A stretch of 24,116 nt of DNA, taken from contig BQKZ01002483.1 of NCBI GenBank assembly GCA_036244855.1, forward strand, positions 69,340-93,455, given 5' to 3'. This stretch comes from Temnopleurus reevesii (lineage: Eukaryota > Echinodermata > Echinoidea > Temnopleuroida > Temnopleuridae). Under the pieces are notes generated by a model. That model was not told the DNA's origin and made no database searches. It saw only the letters and a list, made by a program, of their open reading frames with translations. The position numbers and the translations under genes are program-made. Below, one piece after another: positions 1 to 10,098 of the stretch (positions within the stretch are counted from its first letter, which is position 1; the number at the start of each line of letters is the position of its first letter).

Positions 1-372
1 TTCCGAGACAGTTTTAAATACTATGAGTGCCAAATGTGCTGGTAAATTAAACATCGACTGTTATAGATTCAAGCCTCTTTTGGCTTCCCATACTTAAACC
101 ACATATTTAGACCAGGGTTAACTTAAACCTCGCTATCGGAATACGAGCCTTAGAGTGTAAAAATACAAATCATTTAACTAACTATATTCCATTTTTGTAC
201 AGCTATAATAATCGTCAACTGTGGTCGAATGTGCATTTCATTTTCAATTCACAGTGCACTTTATTTGCTGTTGTTTTTGTTGCTGCGATTGTTTTATTTG
301 TTTTAACAAATGTTACTTTATTACTACAGCTAGATTACTAAAGATTTGAAATATTTATCTAATCATATAGAG
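1..372. other. Anonymous AT-rich DNA, no gene seen
   Basis: No ORF of useful length, no recognisable repeat and no RNA gene is visible. The text is AT-rich with short T runs, as in invertebrate intergenic or intronic DNA. Confidence 0.5.
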
Positions 373-553
373 CACGATGTGAAATATTTCCATAAAATAA
401 AGTCGGTCATTGACAATAGAGCCCTACGCTGTGTATTGAAATGTGCCGACACAACAATGACAAGGCGGTTCCAATTGAAATAGCATTACAGAAGAGCATT
501 GAACATGTTGAATTGGCGTTCGACATAATTTTTCGGAACTTGATTATATCGTG
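373..553. mobile_element. Inverted-repeat (MITE-like) element, copy A
   Basis: The left end begins CACGATGTGAAATATTTCC and the right end finishes in GATTATATCGTG, so the termini are imperfectly inverted. The interior is clearly related to 18915-19082. Shared blocks include AAAATAAAG near 395, GACACAAC near 448 and CATTACA near 484, in the same order and spacing. Two related copies 18 kb apart, each with inverted ends, indicate a short non-autonomous DNA transposon. No target-site duplication is evident, and the superfamily is not recognised. The 62-codon ORF starting at 441 lies inside it and is not a credible gene. Confidence 0.6.
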
Positions 554-1720
554 TTCACGAGTCAAATTTATCTTTTATAATCGAACGGATTGTCTTTTTC
601 TTTCATTCTTTCTTATTTTGAATACATAGTTTGATTTTTTTTTGTTCGATCCAGAGTGGATTTCTTCATTCAACAAACGGAAAGGAGAACACGGCACGAA
701 GAAGAGACGGGACGAAAACTCGATTTACTGACGGAACGGATGACGAACTTGGAAAAAGCTGTCGCAGGTTCTACCAACCATCAAAACTGATAGACTACCC
801 TCTATTGTTTATACAACCGTTTATATGTAGTATAATTTCTGGTTTGACCCGAATTCATAGCCTCCTATATACACTTTGTGATTTTTTTTTTGTCAAATTT
901 ATTTATAAAATTGTACACATAAATCGTAAACATAAATATGAGGAACCTACCCTATTGGGGATACGTAAGAGCATGCGCAGTGGTTCTTTCAAATGATTTG
1001 TTTAGCCATATCCCTTCTGCCCTTTTAACACTGAATTATGCAACTTCCATAACCGTTGTGCATGGAGTACCCGGTTCCAGAAATCAATGGGTTTATACTT
1101 TTGTGCTGAATGCACAATAAACTTCATATTAATGGTCGCCCTCTTTTTTGAGAATTAAAATTTGTTAGGATTTGGAATATCATGTTGCATTCAAAACAAA
1201 TATGGTTCCTTTTTTTCTATAAGATGCAATTATGGAAATGATTATTTATTTAATTCAGAACCTCCCGGGAAGTTTCGCCAAAACCCACAATTAAATAATT
1301 TCGATAGAACAGTCCAAATAGGCAACTTTCAGGGAACAATAAGAAATTTGTAAATATAAAAAACCCGAGTACAATAATTTCAATTGCCAAATAAAGCCAT
1401 TTCTGATGGACACCATTTTGTATATTTTGGAAAATATCAAAAACAAAGTGTTCTTTTTAGAAATTATAATTTTTTATGTCTCTCGCGTCTTCCATTTTTG
1501 TATAAACCAAGACAAGGTTTCCAGGAGTATAATCGCTATAAAATGTTTTCCTCTAGATGGAGTGTTAAAACGCAATTCAGAGATCAATGCGTATACGTGC
1601 AAAATATAGTCTTTATAATTTACTGAAAAGAATAATATATTGCTGCACGACATCTGTCTTTTTTACTAATTTTGTTATTTTTCTATTATTATTGGGATGT
1701 ATATACACTGTGAGTATGCA
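554..1720. other. Anonymous AT-rich DNA with spurious short ORFs
   Basis: Several open frames of 60-120 codons occur (for example 631-996), but they are rich in F, I, L, S and Y as expected from AT-rich noncoding sequence. They show no domain, signal or splice structure that I recognise. No repeat family is identified here. Confidence 0.45.
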
Positions 1721-1752
1721 CCAATGTATTTTTTATCCAGATATGGGATATN
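1721..1752. other. 30-bp segment duplicated at 3566-3595, followed by a single N
   Basis: Positions 1721-1750 are identical over 30 bp to 3566-3595. The first copy is followed by T and an N at 1752, and the second is preceded by an N at 3565. This is what an unmerged contig overlap looks like, with another contig (1753-3564) placed between the two ends. A true target duplication of 30 bp would be unusual. Confidence 0.75.
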
Positions 1753-1790
1753 GAAAGGGGGAAAGGGGGAAAGAGGAAAAGAGAGTGCTA
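1753..1790. repeat. Purine-rich low-complexity tract
   Basis: Runs of GAAAGGGGG-like text repeat directly after the N at 1752. This is low-complexity sequence at the edge of a probable contig and carries no gene signal. Confidence 0.6.
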
Positions 1791-2189
1791 AGTTACACAC
1801 TCTCAGTTTTACAAAACATGACTCACATGCACGGAAATCGCATCCAAGCACATTTTCATTTTTTTTCTGTGGATACCTCCCATTCCCATTTGCCGTAGCG
1901 TGCTGGCGGCGCCATACATTGGGTTTAGCAGATTCTATGGTAGAAAGAGCCGGGTTCGAGCGGTAAAATATTCCCCACTATTCCTAAATTTCAAGTGGTC
2001 GGTTTTGAAATTTGACGTTTTTTTTTAAATTTGACCTCAAACTGTGCAAGGCCGGATCCAAGAAATAGGAGGGGCACAGGAGGAGGCATATGCCCTCTAG
2101 ATTTTGGCATGCATTTTGCCCATATTTGGTTCTAATGTACATGAAAGTGTTTTTCCTTTCAACTTTTTGATTCTTGAAATCATATTCAG

Positions 2190-3185
2190 AAAATGACGAA
2201 TAATATTCGTCTTGATATATAAAGATGTGACGATAATGAAATGAAAATTGGCAAATTTTCCCCGCTCGCTTCGCTCCCTCGTACCAGATCATTTCTGTGC
2301 TATATAACTTATTTACATTCATGCATTGAAATGATAACGCTAGTCATTACATAGGCCTGATGAACGTTTTCCTATAGAGCTACAAATGTAGCGAAAACTT
2401 AAAAGGAAATGGCATATGTCTCTCGCTCGCTACGCTCGCTCGTAGCAGACCATATTGCTTCATTCCTTTGCATTCAGACATCTCATTACCGCCATTTATT
2501 ACATAGGCCTAGGCCTAATGATTTTTTATCAATATTTGAGTGTACAAATGTAGCCAAATTTTAAAGAAAATTGCATATTTCTCTACCTCGCTACACTCAC
2601 TCGTATCAGATCATCTTGTTTCATTCCTTTGTATTCAGACATTGAATGTAACGACATTTATTATATAGGTCTAAAGTTTTTCTAAATAGGCATATGTACC
2701 GAAAATCTAAAGAAAATTGCATATTCCTCTCGCTCGCTACGCTCGCTCGTATTAGATCATCTAGCTTCATTCCTTGAAAAAAACGCCATTTATTCAAAAC
2801 TTAAGTTTTGGGGTGTGCAAATGTAGCGATGATGACGAGATAATTGGTATTTTTTTCTCGCTCGCTCCGCTTGCTCGTACAGTATTTAATCACGCTACAT
2901 CATTTCTTCACATTTCATATACATACAATCGGATTGACATAATATTTATTGGATGGGGTTGGATGACGCTTTCTCAAAGTCCTGGGTGTAAAATTGTATA
3001 AAAAAATAAAAAGAAAATTACGACATTTTTCTCTCTCGTACTATACCAGTGTATACTTTATTTTATCTTTACATTCAGGAATGAAGATATGACAACTAAG
3101 AATTTCTTACAAATATTTTGATTTTGTAAATAGTGGGTATCAAAAGTGATATTTTCCCACGCTCGCTCCGCTCGCTCGTGAAGAA
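2190..3185. repeat. Degenerate tandem array with CpG-rich CGCTCGCT boxes
   Basis: A 20-bp box close to CGCTCGCTACGCTCGCTCGT recurs at 2263, 2424, 2585, 2731, 2859 and 3160. Spacings are 161, 161, 146, 128 and 301 bp, with a very degenerate half-box (CTCTCTCGTAC) near 3031 splitting the last interval. The box is followed in several units by related AT-rich text (ATTCCTTTG, ATTCAGACAT) and by CATTTATTA or ACATAGGCCT. The box is far more GC- and CpG-rich than its spacers. A weaker relative occurs at 4978-5000 in another context. I see no coding function; it is a decayed satellite-like array. Confidence 0.75.
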
Positions 3186-3417
3186 AGTTACCAATCCATT
3201 GAACTCCCAATGATGCTAAATCTTTGTTTTGGGGCACCCCCATATCATGCGGTGATATACAGAATGTCACCGTAAAAACCCTTTGTAAAAGGTGGTAAAA
3301 ATGAACTTCATGTTTGATTTATTTATCTATTATTTATCTTCTTTTAGTAGGATGGTTTCTTCAAGTCAGCGCAGCTGACCTGCTTTCCAAGAAAGCTCTA
3401 CATTAGAAAATATGCAA

Positions 3418-3418
<1 letters not shown>

Positions 3419-3460
<42 letters not shown>
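3419..3460. repeat. (TA)21 microsatellite
   Basis: There are forty-two uninterrupted bases of TA dinucleotide. This is a simple repeat, likely to be length-polymorphic and able to extrude as a cruciform. Confidence 0.97.
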
Positions 3461-3464
<4 letters not shown>

Positions 3465-3564
3465 GCATGCATACATAAATCCATTACAAACAAACTCAAC
3501 ACCGATCACAGATCGACACCGTTGCCTATCAGGCCTATTCCGTCTATGTTACTCTGGTTCAGAT

Positions 3565-3596
3565 NCCAATGTATTTTTTATCCAGATATGGGATAG
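3565..3596. other. Single N followed by second copy of the 30-bp duplicated segment
   Basis: The N at 3565 closes the inserted segment 1753-3564. Bases 3566-3595 repeat 1721-1750 exactly, and the text then runs on into GAAACAAG. Collapsing the two copies would join 1-1750 directly to 3596 onward. Confidence 0.75.
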
Positions 3597-3628
3597 AAAC
3601 AAGTATAATGAGAGTGAGAAATAATTAA

Positions 3629-4115
3629 AGCCCAAGTACAGTTTTGGTAAAAGCGAATATTTTTTATCGCCAGATTTTGTCTTCAAATCTGTATGAAATT
3701 AAATGTATTATCATAATCATATTGCATGGGAAAAGCTATAACCTAAGATGTGCAAATTGAAATAGCGTGGTGCTTCACCACCCTATTTCAATATTTTCTT
3801 TCTTGATAAAGGACAACTTCCCATGCTCAGAATTGGATGAAAATTTCAGAATTCAATTTTTGCGTACATCTCTATATCATTCTATTGTCAAATCTCGGAA
3901 ATAACTTTGTATATGCTCGATAATAAGCAAAATAATGCTATAATTAAGAGAGGGCGCTAACATGATTTAACGGTCAAATTCAAATTTTCAAAAGAATCAG
4001 TTTGTAAAAAAAAAAAATGTGCTATGGTCTCAAATTGTGTATAAGAATTACATGTCATGATAAACATCCCCAAAATTCACATATCTTTATCTTTTACCCA
4101 AACTATACTTGGGCT
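3629..4115. mobile_element. TTAA-flanked inverted-repeat element (487 bp)
   Basis: TTAA at 3625-3628 precedes AGCCCAAGTACAGTTTTGG, and the right end mirrors it, finishing in ATACTTGGGCT before TTAA at 4116-4119. The terminal inverted repeats run about 25-29 bp with a few mismatches. TTAA target duplications are known for piggyBac and Kolobok/T2 transposons; the short coding-free interior makes this a MITE. Inside, 3757-3791 forms a compact hairpin: arms TTGAAATAG and CTATTTCAA, one C-C mismatch, a further GTGGTG/CACCAC stem and a CTT loop. The superfamily (piggyBac or Kolobok-like) is not settled by the termini. Confidence 0.75.
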
Positions 4116-4179
4116 TTAAGAAAGCTCATAGCTTCCCTGAGTCTTGAATAATCTCTGAGTAGGACAAATTATAAGTTCA

Positions 4180-4906
4180 TAGGAAATCAAATATTTTTAA
4201 ATCATAACATTATCTTCCGAAAAAATAAATAGTATATGCCTGTGTATTTGTTGTTATTATCTTTCTATACAAGTGTGATTTTTTTTTTAGTTGATCTCAA
4301 CAGGGTTAACTTCTCTACAGGGTTCCTTTGTTCAGCATTTATGATCGCGAAAAGTTGCCATTTTAACCCTACCTTAAAATTTAAGTTTTTAGAAAGTGAA
4401 AAATACATATCATAACATAGTCTTGCGAAAAGCTAAATAATCTGCGCCTTTGTATTTGTTTTGTTTATCCGGCTTTCTATACAAGTGTGATTTTTCTTAG
4501 TTGATCTCAACAGGGTTAACTTCTCTACAGGTTTCCTATGTTTAGCATTTATGATCGCTAACAGTTGCCATTTTTAACCTTTAAAATTTAAGCTTTTAGA
4601 AAGTGAAAAAATACATATCAAAATACATATCATAACATTGTCTTCCGAAAAGCTAAATAATCTGCGCCTTTGTATTTGCTTTATTTATCGTCCTATGCAA
4701 GTGTGATTTTAGTTAGGGTTTACTTTTCCGCAGGGTCCCTATGTTTAGCATTTATGATCGCGAAAAGTTGCAATTTTTAACCTTTAAAATTTAAGCTTTT
4801 AGAAAGTGAAAAAATACATATCAAAATAAATATCATAACATTGTCTTTCTAAAAGCTAAATAATCTGCGCCTTTGTATTTGTTTTGTTTATCGTTCTATG
4901 CAAGTG
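4180..4906. repeat. Tandem array of ~200-bp units, left part
   Basis: Units carry the marks AAGCTAAATAATCTGCGCC, then CAAGTGTGAT, then GCATTTATGATCGCGAAAAG and TTAGAAAGTGAAAA. The CAAGTGTG mark recurs at about 4271, 4483, 4699 and 4902, giving spacings of roughly 203-216 bp. The first unit is partial. The array stops at the N at 4907 and resumes at 6009 with a perfect 56-bp repeat of 4851-4906, so the two halves were probably one continuous array. Confidence 0.8.
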
Positions 4907-4907
4907 N
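4907..4907. other. Single N, left edge of an inserted segment
   Basis: An isolated N follows 4851-4906, a 56-bp stretch repeated exactly at 6009-6064. It marks a contig junction. Confidence 0.8.
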
Positions 4908-5072
4908 CTCCAATACAAATGTGTAGTGTTTCCTGATTTTCTGATGTGATTTTAACAAATCTCCATGAACACCCTCCCCGCTCGGTCGCTTCACTCCCTC
5001 GATTTGACCCCTTCTTGACCTTTCGAATCTGCCCCCCCCCCCCCCAATGGGTCGACCCACGGTACGCCACTG
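4908..5072 (-). mobile_element. Possible hAT-like element end (partial)
   Basis: Read on the minus strand from 5072, the sequence starts CAGTGGCGTACCGTGGG. This resembles the CAGNGGCG-type ends common in hAT non-autonomous elements. It then runs through a poly-G tract (C run 5034-5045 on plus) and a degenerate CpG box. The other end is missing because the segment begins at the N at 4907, so neither the target duplication nor the partner terminus can be tested. The assignment rests only on the terminal motif. Confidence 0.3.
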
Positions 5073-5694
5073 ATCATATTGATTAGAAAATTTAATAGAA
5101 CAGGCAGCATGCTTCAATATTTATTTTCAAACTGCACAACCACAATGTTACGCAATGGATTAAATTCATTATCCAAGCGATTTTATATAAACACATGATT
5201 TCTTAATACTAGCAGATCTACCCGTTTGTGTAGTTTTGTCTTCCTAATAACTTTGGGGGAAAAAGATAGTGATGAGCATGACATGAATGAAATATTTTTG
5301 CAGGCCCCGGTCAAAAATTCCTTTGGCAGGGCTGCGGTACTTTAGCCGCCCTCATTTTTTTCACTTTAATACAGGTCTGCAAGTGTGAACAAAATATGTT
5401 TAAATAGCCCCGACTTGCTATACCTAACCCCACCTTCCACAGACATACACACACACCTTTAAAAGTACAGCTGGACCATTGGAAATCCACGGTTTTTTTC
5501 CAAATATTCGTGAAATATCTCAAAAACTACTTGTTATGATTTTGATATTTCATTCACACTAAATGGAAAATTCGCTATACAGTGGTGATTACGATAATTT
5601 GGTGTGTCAACCTGTATTTATGTATATTTTTTTATTATTAATTAATCTGTTGGGTTAACGACGTTTTTGTTTTCTTTTTTTTTGCAAACACCAG
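5073..5694. other. Anonymous DNA, nothing recognised
   Basis: The 70-codon minus-strand frame at 5311-5523 has no recognisable features and lies in mixed-composition noncoding text. No repeat units are detected. Confidence 0.4.
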
Positions 5695-5830
5695 GCGCGC
5701 ATCGTGGGGGGGGGGGGGGCCCCCCCCCCCCCCCCCCCGGTCAGAGTTAGGGGGCGCCAACATTTGATGAACAAAAGGGCTTATAAGGGGGCGCCCAAAA
5801 GTTGAAAGGGGGCGTCAAATTGCTGATGGG
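5695..5830. repeat. G14-C19 homopolymer junction with GGGGGCGCC repeats
   Basis: Fourteen G (5706-5719) run straight into nineteen C (5720-5738). They are followed by GGTCAGAGTTAGGGGGCGCC and then repeats of GGGGGCGCC or GGGGGCGTC at about 5752, 5788, 5808 and 5827. The block CCGGTCAGAGTTAGG-GCGCC is matched near 17567-17590 (CCGGGTTAGAGTAAGGAGCGCC region), so this is a dispersed family built around a G/C tract. Homopolymer lengths are unreliable in any assembly. Confidence 0.65.
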
Positions 5831-6007
5831 GGCGCCAAACTTTATGCGTTATTTTTTTATTTATTTTTTTGGTATCAAAATCCGGGGTGCCCGCCTAATC
5901 ACCGTAGGCCTATGCTTTCCTACAAATGAGAATTCACAGAAATATATATTTGAGAATAATCTTTTATTAATAATAAAACTCAGTTAAATGTAATCTAGAT
6001 ATACTCA

Positions 6008-6008
6008 N
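6008..6008. other. Single N, right edge of the inserted segment
   Basis: An isolated N lies immediately before the second copy (6009-6064) of a 56-bp stretch found at 4851-4906. See the paired N at 4907. Confidence 0.8.
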
Positions 6009-6300
6009 AAAAGCTAAATAATCTGCGCCTTTGTATTTGTTTTGTTTATCGTTCTATGCAAGTGTGATTTTAGTTAGGGTTTACTTCTCCGCAGGGTCCC
6101 TATTTTTAGCATTTATGATCGCGAAAAGTTGCCATTTTTAACCTTTAAAATTTAAGCTTTTAGAAAGTGGAAAAAATACATATCGTAACATTGTCTTCCG
6201 AAAAGCTAAATAATCTGCGCCTTTGTATTTGCTTTGTTTATCGTTCTATGCAAGTGTGGTTCCTTTGTTTAGTATTTATGATAGTGAAAATGTTATAAAG
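6009..6300. repeat. Tandem array of ~200-bp units, right part
   Basis: The same unit marks as at 4180-4906 continue here: AAGCTAAATAATCTGCGCC at about 6011 and 6204, CAAGTGTG at 6060 and 6251, and TTTAGCATTTATGATCGCG at about 6105. The spacing is about 192 bp. The last unit decays after 6254 into TTTAGTATTTATGATAGTG. Confidence 0.8.
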
Positions 6301-7035
6301 TAAAATAAGATTATGTATGCTCTGTACATTTCAAATCAGATGGTTATCTGGTTATGCTCTATGATTGTACCACTAATTTTACAATACGATATGGGATAAA
6401 ATGAGCCCCCCCCCCCTCCCTTCCCCTCCCTCTCTCGCAAGGATCACATGATTTAGATAAATGTTCACTTGACATCAGTTTTAAAAAAAATAGACGAATT
6501 TTCTCTCTTTAGCATGGAATCTCATTTTTGTACAATGCGTCCAGTTTAAAGATGGGCTAAAAGTATTGTTTAAAATACCATACCGAAATGAATTCTAGTG
6601 GAAACACGTAAATAAAATTCAATTGTTCACCGGATTGGTGATTTATTTACATAATGTATACAAATGATACTGACACCTTTCCCTCAAAATAACAATGGAA
6701 AGTGTCAGTCTACAGAAATACTGTAAGTGAAAAAAAAATCAACTTACAATAACGAGCAATCGATTGTTCTACACACATTGTAGATTTGTTCAAATAAATT
6801 TGGTAGATATTGGAAATAGCACTTTACACTTGAATACCACCAATTGCACCTGTCTGCATAATAACTGCATTGGAAGATACAAACATAAGGCACAACAGAA
6901 ATTGTATAAATAACCAATAAAAAACACGATTCTATAGTTCCTGCAATATGCTCCGAAATATTCAGCAATGTCGCAAGCTCTTCAGTTCTTTTCCAACACA
7001 CACCCTGATAACCTAGTATCCTGTAATTAGAAACC
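6301..7035. other. Mostly anonymous DNA with a C/T tract and two small hairpins
   Basis: A C/T-rich tract lies at 6404-6436. A stem-loop pairs ACTGACACCTTTCC (6669-6682) with GGAAAGTGTCAGT (6697-6709), one base bulged, with a 14-nt loop. A smaller one pairs TGTAAGT (6722-6728) with ACTTACA (6742-6748). The 111-codon minus-strand frame at 6744-7079 has no recognisable domain and I do not support it as a gene. Confidence 0.45.
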
Positions 7036-7077
7036 ATCTGGAATAAAATTATTGGAAATGGTTTTTCGACGGATATC

Positions 7078-8060
7078 AATAGGTATGGGTGTGAACCTTT
7101 ACAAAAAAAATCAGGGCGAATTCGGATCGGGGAAAGTGCTTTTTGTCAAGGTCAAAGGTCAATGACCTTTTTCTACACACTGTGTAATGGTATCTCGGAG
7201 ATAAAATATCGCTGGTTGGTTATTTTGGTGTAAAAATCGACAAATTATTACAGGAAGATAAAATCAAATACAATAACATTTTTAGAAGAGCATTTAACCT
7301 TAAAATTGAAGGTCAAAAGGTCAATGAACTTTTTACATACTGAATAGTGGAATATTTGGCATTAAACTCCACATGTTGGTGATATTGATGTAGAAATGGA
7401 CTATGGAAATATTTGATAATTTTTTTTCATGGCTCTTAATAGGTATGGGTGTCAACATTTACCAAAAAAAAAAGTTAGGACGAATTGGGTCTGGGTAAAG
7501 TGTTTTCTATCAAGGTCAAAGGTCAACGACCTTTCATAGACTGTGTAATGGTATCTGCGAGATAAAATATCGCAGGTTGGTGATTTGGGTATCAAAATGG
7601 ACACATTTTTACAAGAAGATATAATTTAATGAAATCAAGTTTTTAGAAATGCATTAAACCGTGAAGTTGAAGGTCAAAAGGTAAATGAACTTCTTACATA
7701 CTGAAAATGGATTATTCGGCATTAAACTCCAAATGTTGGTGATAATGATGTCTAAATGGACTGTAGAAACATTTGAGAAAATGTTTTCATGGCCGTCAAT
7801 AGGTATAAGCATCAACATTTACCAAAAGAGTAAGAATGAATGTAGTCTTGGGATGTGTTTTTTCTTGAGGTCAAAGGTCAAAAACCTTTTTCATCCTCTC
7901 CATTGGCCCAATGGTATCTTAGAGGTAGAATATCGCAGGTTGGTGAGCATGATGTGAATATGGTCATATTCTTACAAGAATATTGAGCTTCTCGAAACAT
8001 ATTTCATAGCATTAAAGGTCAAAACGTCGACAATCACCATTGTGCGATATGTGATTAAAC
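7078..8060 (+). repeat. Left arm: 360-bp higher-order tandem array with AGGTCA sites
   Basis: AATAGGTATGGGTGT-type starts occur at 7079, 7439 and 7799, exactly 360 bp apart. Each unit has two related ~180-bp half-units. The first half carries AGGTCAAAGGTCA (DR1: 7149-7161, 7513-7525, 7868-7880). The second half carries AGGTCAAAAGGTCA (DR2: 7310-7323, degenerate near 7671 and 8011). Both halves then contain a related TGGTGAT-TGATGT-AAATGGAC stretch. The third unit is more diverged and fades near 8050. Confidence 0.85.
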
Positions 8061-8690
8061 GTAACTCTACTGAAATCTCATAAACGATATTTCACTATTA
8101 CAAACTCTTGCCACGGGCCAAGAACACTTTTCGATTAAATGATATAATAAATTCCAACTATTGACCGATCTAACATGAATTTGCTTGCAAAAGTCCTGAG
8201 AACATAGTGACCAAACTGACATCATTTCATCAGGACCATCAGACCATGGCCTACTAGAGAGCTTCATAGTGTGGAGACTGTTCTTAAATAAATATCTGAC
8301 GATATCCTGAGGCAGATGACAGGAAAAGAACAGTACCTGTTGTTCTTCTGGACTAGGTCTCAGCATTTCAGGGGACCTGTTTTGTAGGTGGCATTTCCCA
8401 AGATCAATCATGGTAGGCTGCAACAACACGCCTGACAGCATGGCCATTTAACGTTCTAGGTAATACATGTACCTCTGTTTTCAGCAGAATCTCTAAAGAA
8501 GATTCATGTCCTGCAGGCCACAGGGTTCTGTACTCAGACAGATCCTCTCCATGATGTACTTCTCCCTTCTTGCAAATTAAGCATGTCAACGAGGCTTGGA
8601 AGTTCACTTTTAGGCTGATGAGGCCCAGACATATGAAATGGGATCCCATATGACCAAAAACATTCAATCAGCAATGTATGAAAGCTTAAA
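8061..8690. other. Unassigned interior of the foldback element
   Basis: Two overlapping minus-strand frames are open (8067-8447, 126 codons; 8404-8667, 87 codons), in text of more normal composition than the surrounding arrays. I recognise no domain or motif in either product. They could be remnants of a captured or host sequence. Intact codon structure alone does not justify calling a gene. Confidence 0.35.
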
Positions 8691-8699
8691 AATGTCATC

Positions 8700-9262
8700 C
8701 AGATGGAAAAGATGATCAGATGACAATTATATCTTTGATCTCGTCAAAAAATTACCTGATGACAAGATCCCAGATCTAGTCATGTATACATCATGAAAAA
8801 GAGATGACCAGATGACAAGATAGTAGATCCAGTCATGTCTACATCCTTTGTAAGAGATGACCATATCACAATGTATTAGATTTAGTCATGTCTACCTCCT
8901 TTGGAAGAGATGACCAGATGACAAGATTTAAGATCTAGTCATGTCTACATCTTTTGGAATGATGACCATATGAATCTAACATCTGGTCACCTGTTCATCT
9001 CTTGCAAAGGATGTAAAAAAACTTGTTATCTGGCCATCTATTCAAAAGGATGTCAACATGACATCTAATATCCTATAATCTGGTCATTCTTTCCAAAGGA
9101 TGACTAGATCCATAATTTATTGTCATCTGGTCATCTCTTCCAAAGGATGTAGACATGACGGGATCTAAGATCTTGTCATTTGATAATTTCTTCTACAAGA
9201 TCACCAGTTCCGGGATCTTGCCATCTCGACATTTCTGCCAAGAGATGAATACATGACGAAAT
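8700..9262. repeat. Palindromic array of ~53-bp units
   Basis: Units marked GAGATGACCAGATGACAAGA and AGTCATGTCTACATCC repeat head-to-tail. Their GATGACC core is at 8803, 8856, 8909 and 8961 (steps of 53, 53 and 52), with older copies at 8711 and about 8751. From about 8980 onward the same units appear in reverse complement, with GGTCATCT-like cores at about 8992, 9032, 9082 and 9129. The array is therefore two opposed blocks meeting near 8975-8985 and can fold on itself over roughly 550 bp. Confidence 0.8.
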
Positions 9263-10098
9263 GGTTATCTGGACATATGCGTGGCACTTCCACAGCAATG
9301 CCTCAGTCTCCTAACTCATTCGATGGACATAATCTTTTGTATACCTGGATGATAATTTATTATCATTTATGTGTGTCAGAAACACCAATGCCTACATGAT
9401 TTCTGGAGTAGTCTACCTTCTGGCCTTCTTATTACAGCCTCAATAGAACAGACTCCCAACATTACAGAATGCAGCTCCATATTTTCTCATGGACAACTTA
9501 TTACGAAGCTATATAAGGAGGCATGTCTACATAAAGTCATGTACGTTCTAATCTTTGATTGCTTCCTGTCAAGAGCACAATGAATTCAAGATTATTTTCT
9601 TCTTTCAAGGAGGTCCATGATTAAGCTCCAGTATAATGTATAGCTTCACTCATTGCGCATCATCGTTCCTGAACTGGTCTTTGGCATCAGGAATTACTCT
9701 TCAAACTGCCCTTCATGCATAATATCCATGATTACAAGGAATATGAAGTCGAAGCATTTCCCTCGAGTGTCCCTCTCTCGCGGAACTCCCACCGTTAACT
9801 TAGCCGGATGAACTGCATGAGCAATGTTCAAGCTTCACTCAAGAATTATTTGCATTGAAAGTCAGTTGGATGTTGACTTTTTCTGAGCTGGTCTGCGCTT
9901 TTAATTATCTTAACAGACATATTGTGCCATATAGATGCTTTGAATCATTGCCCTCATCATTCTGGGATCAAACGTTACCCGGTTTAAGTCTGATGAGACC
10001 TTTCTGGCATTTTGCGTAAATTATCAGGGTTTTACATTGATTTGTTTCCCCCATAGCTGTCAAACACCACTGTTGAATCCTTTAACATTTGTAGACCA
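9263..10098. other. Unassigned interior DNA, no gene supported
   Basis: This stretch has more balanced composition than its surroundings and only short frames (the longest is 9371-9583, 70 codons). A weak repeat is visible: GCTTCACTCA at about 9643 and 9833, with GAACTGGTCT/GAGCTGGTCT downstream of each. That may be an old duplication of about 200 bp. No protein or RNA is recognised. Confidence 0.35.

Noticed and set aside
1920..1965. B-box-like GGGTTCGAGCGG with an upstream TAGCAGATTC, resembling a tRNA
   Set aside because: The B box ends in GG instead of CC, and no stems pair with tRNA spacing.
6744..7079. 111-codon minus-strand frame
   Set aside because: No recognisable motif. It runs into the conserved end of the foldback repeat, so at least part of it is repeat DNA.
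8067..8667. Two overlapping minus-strand frames of 126 and 87 codons
   Set aside because: No domain, splice site or homology is recognised. They are in different frames, inside a repeat-rich element. They are noted as possible remnants only.
8700..9262. CRISPR-like array
   Set aside because: Units of about 53 bp are contiguous and degenerate, with no unique spacers and mirrored orientation, in eukaryotic-type DNA.
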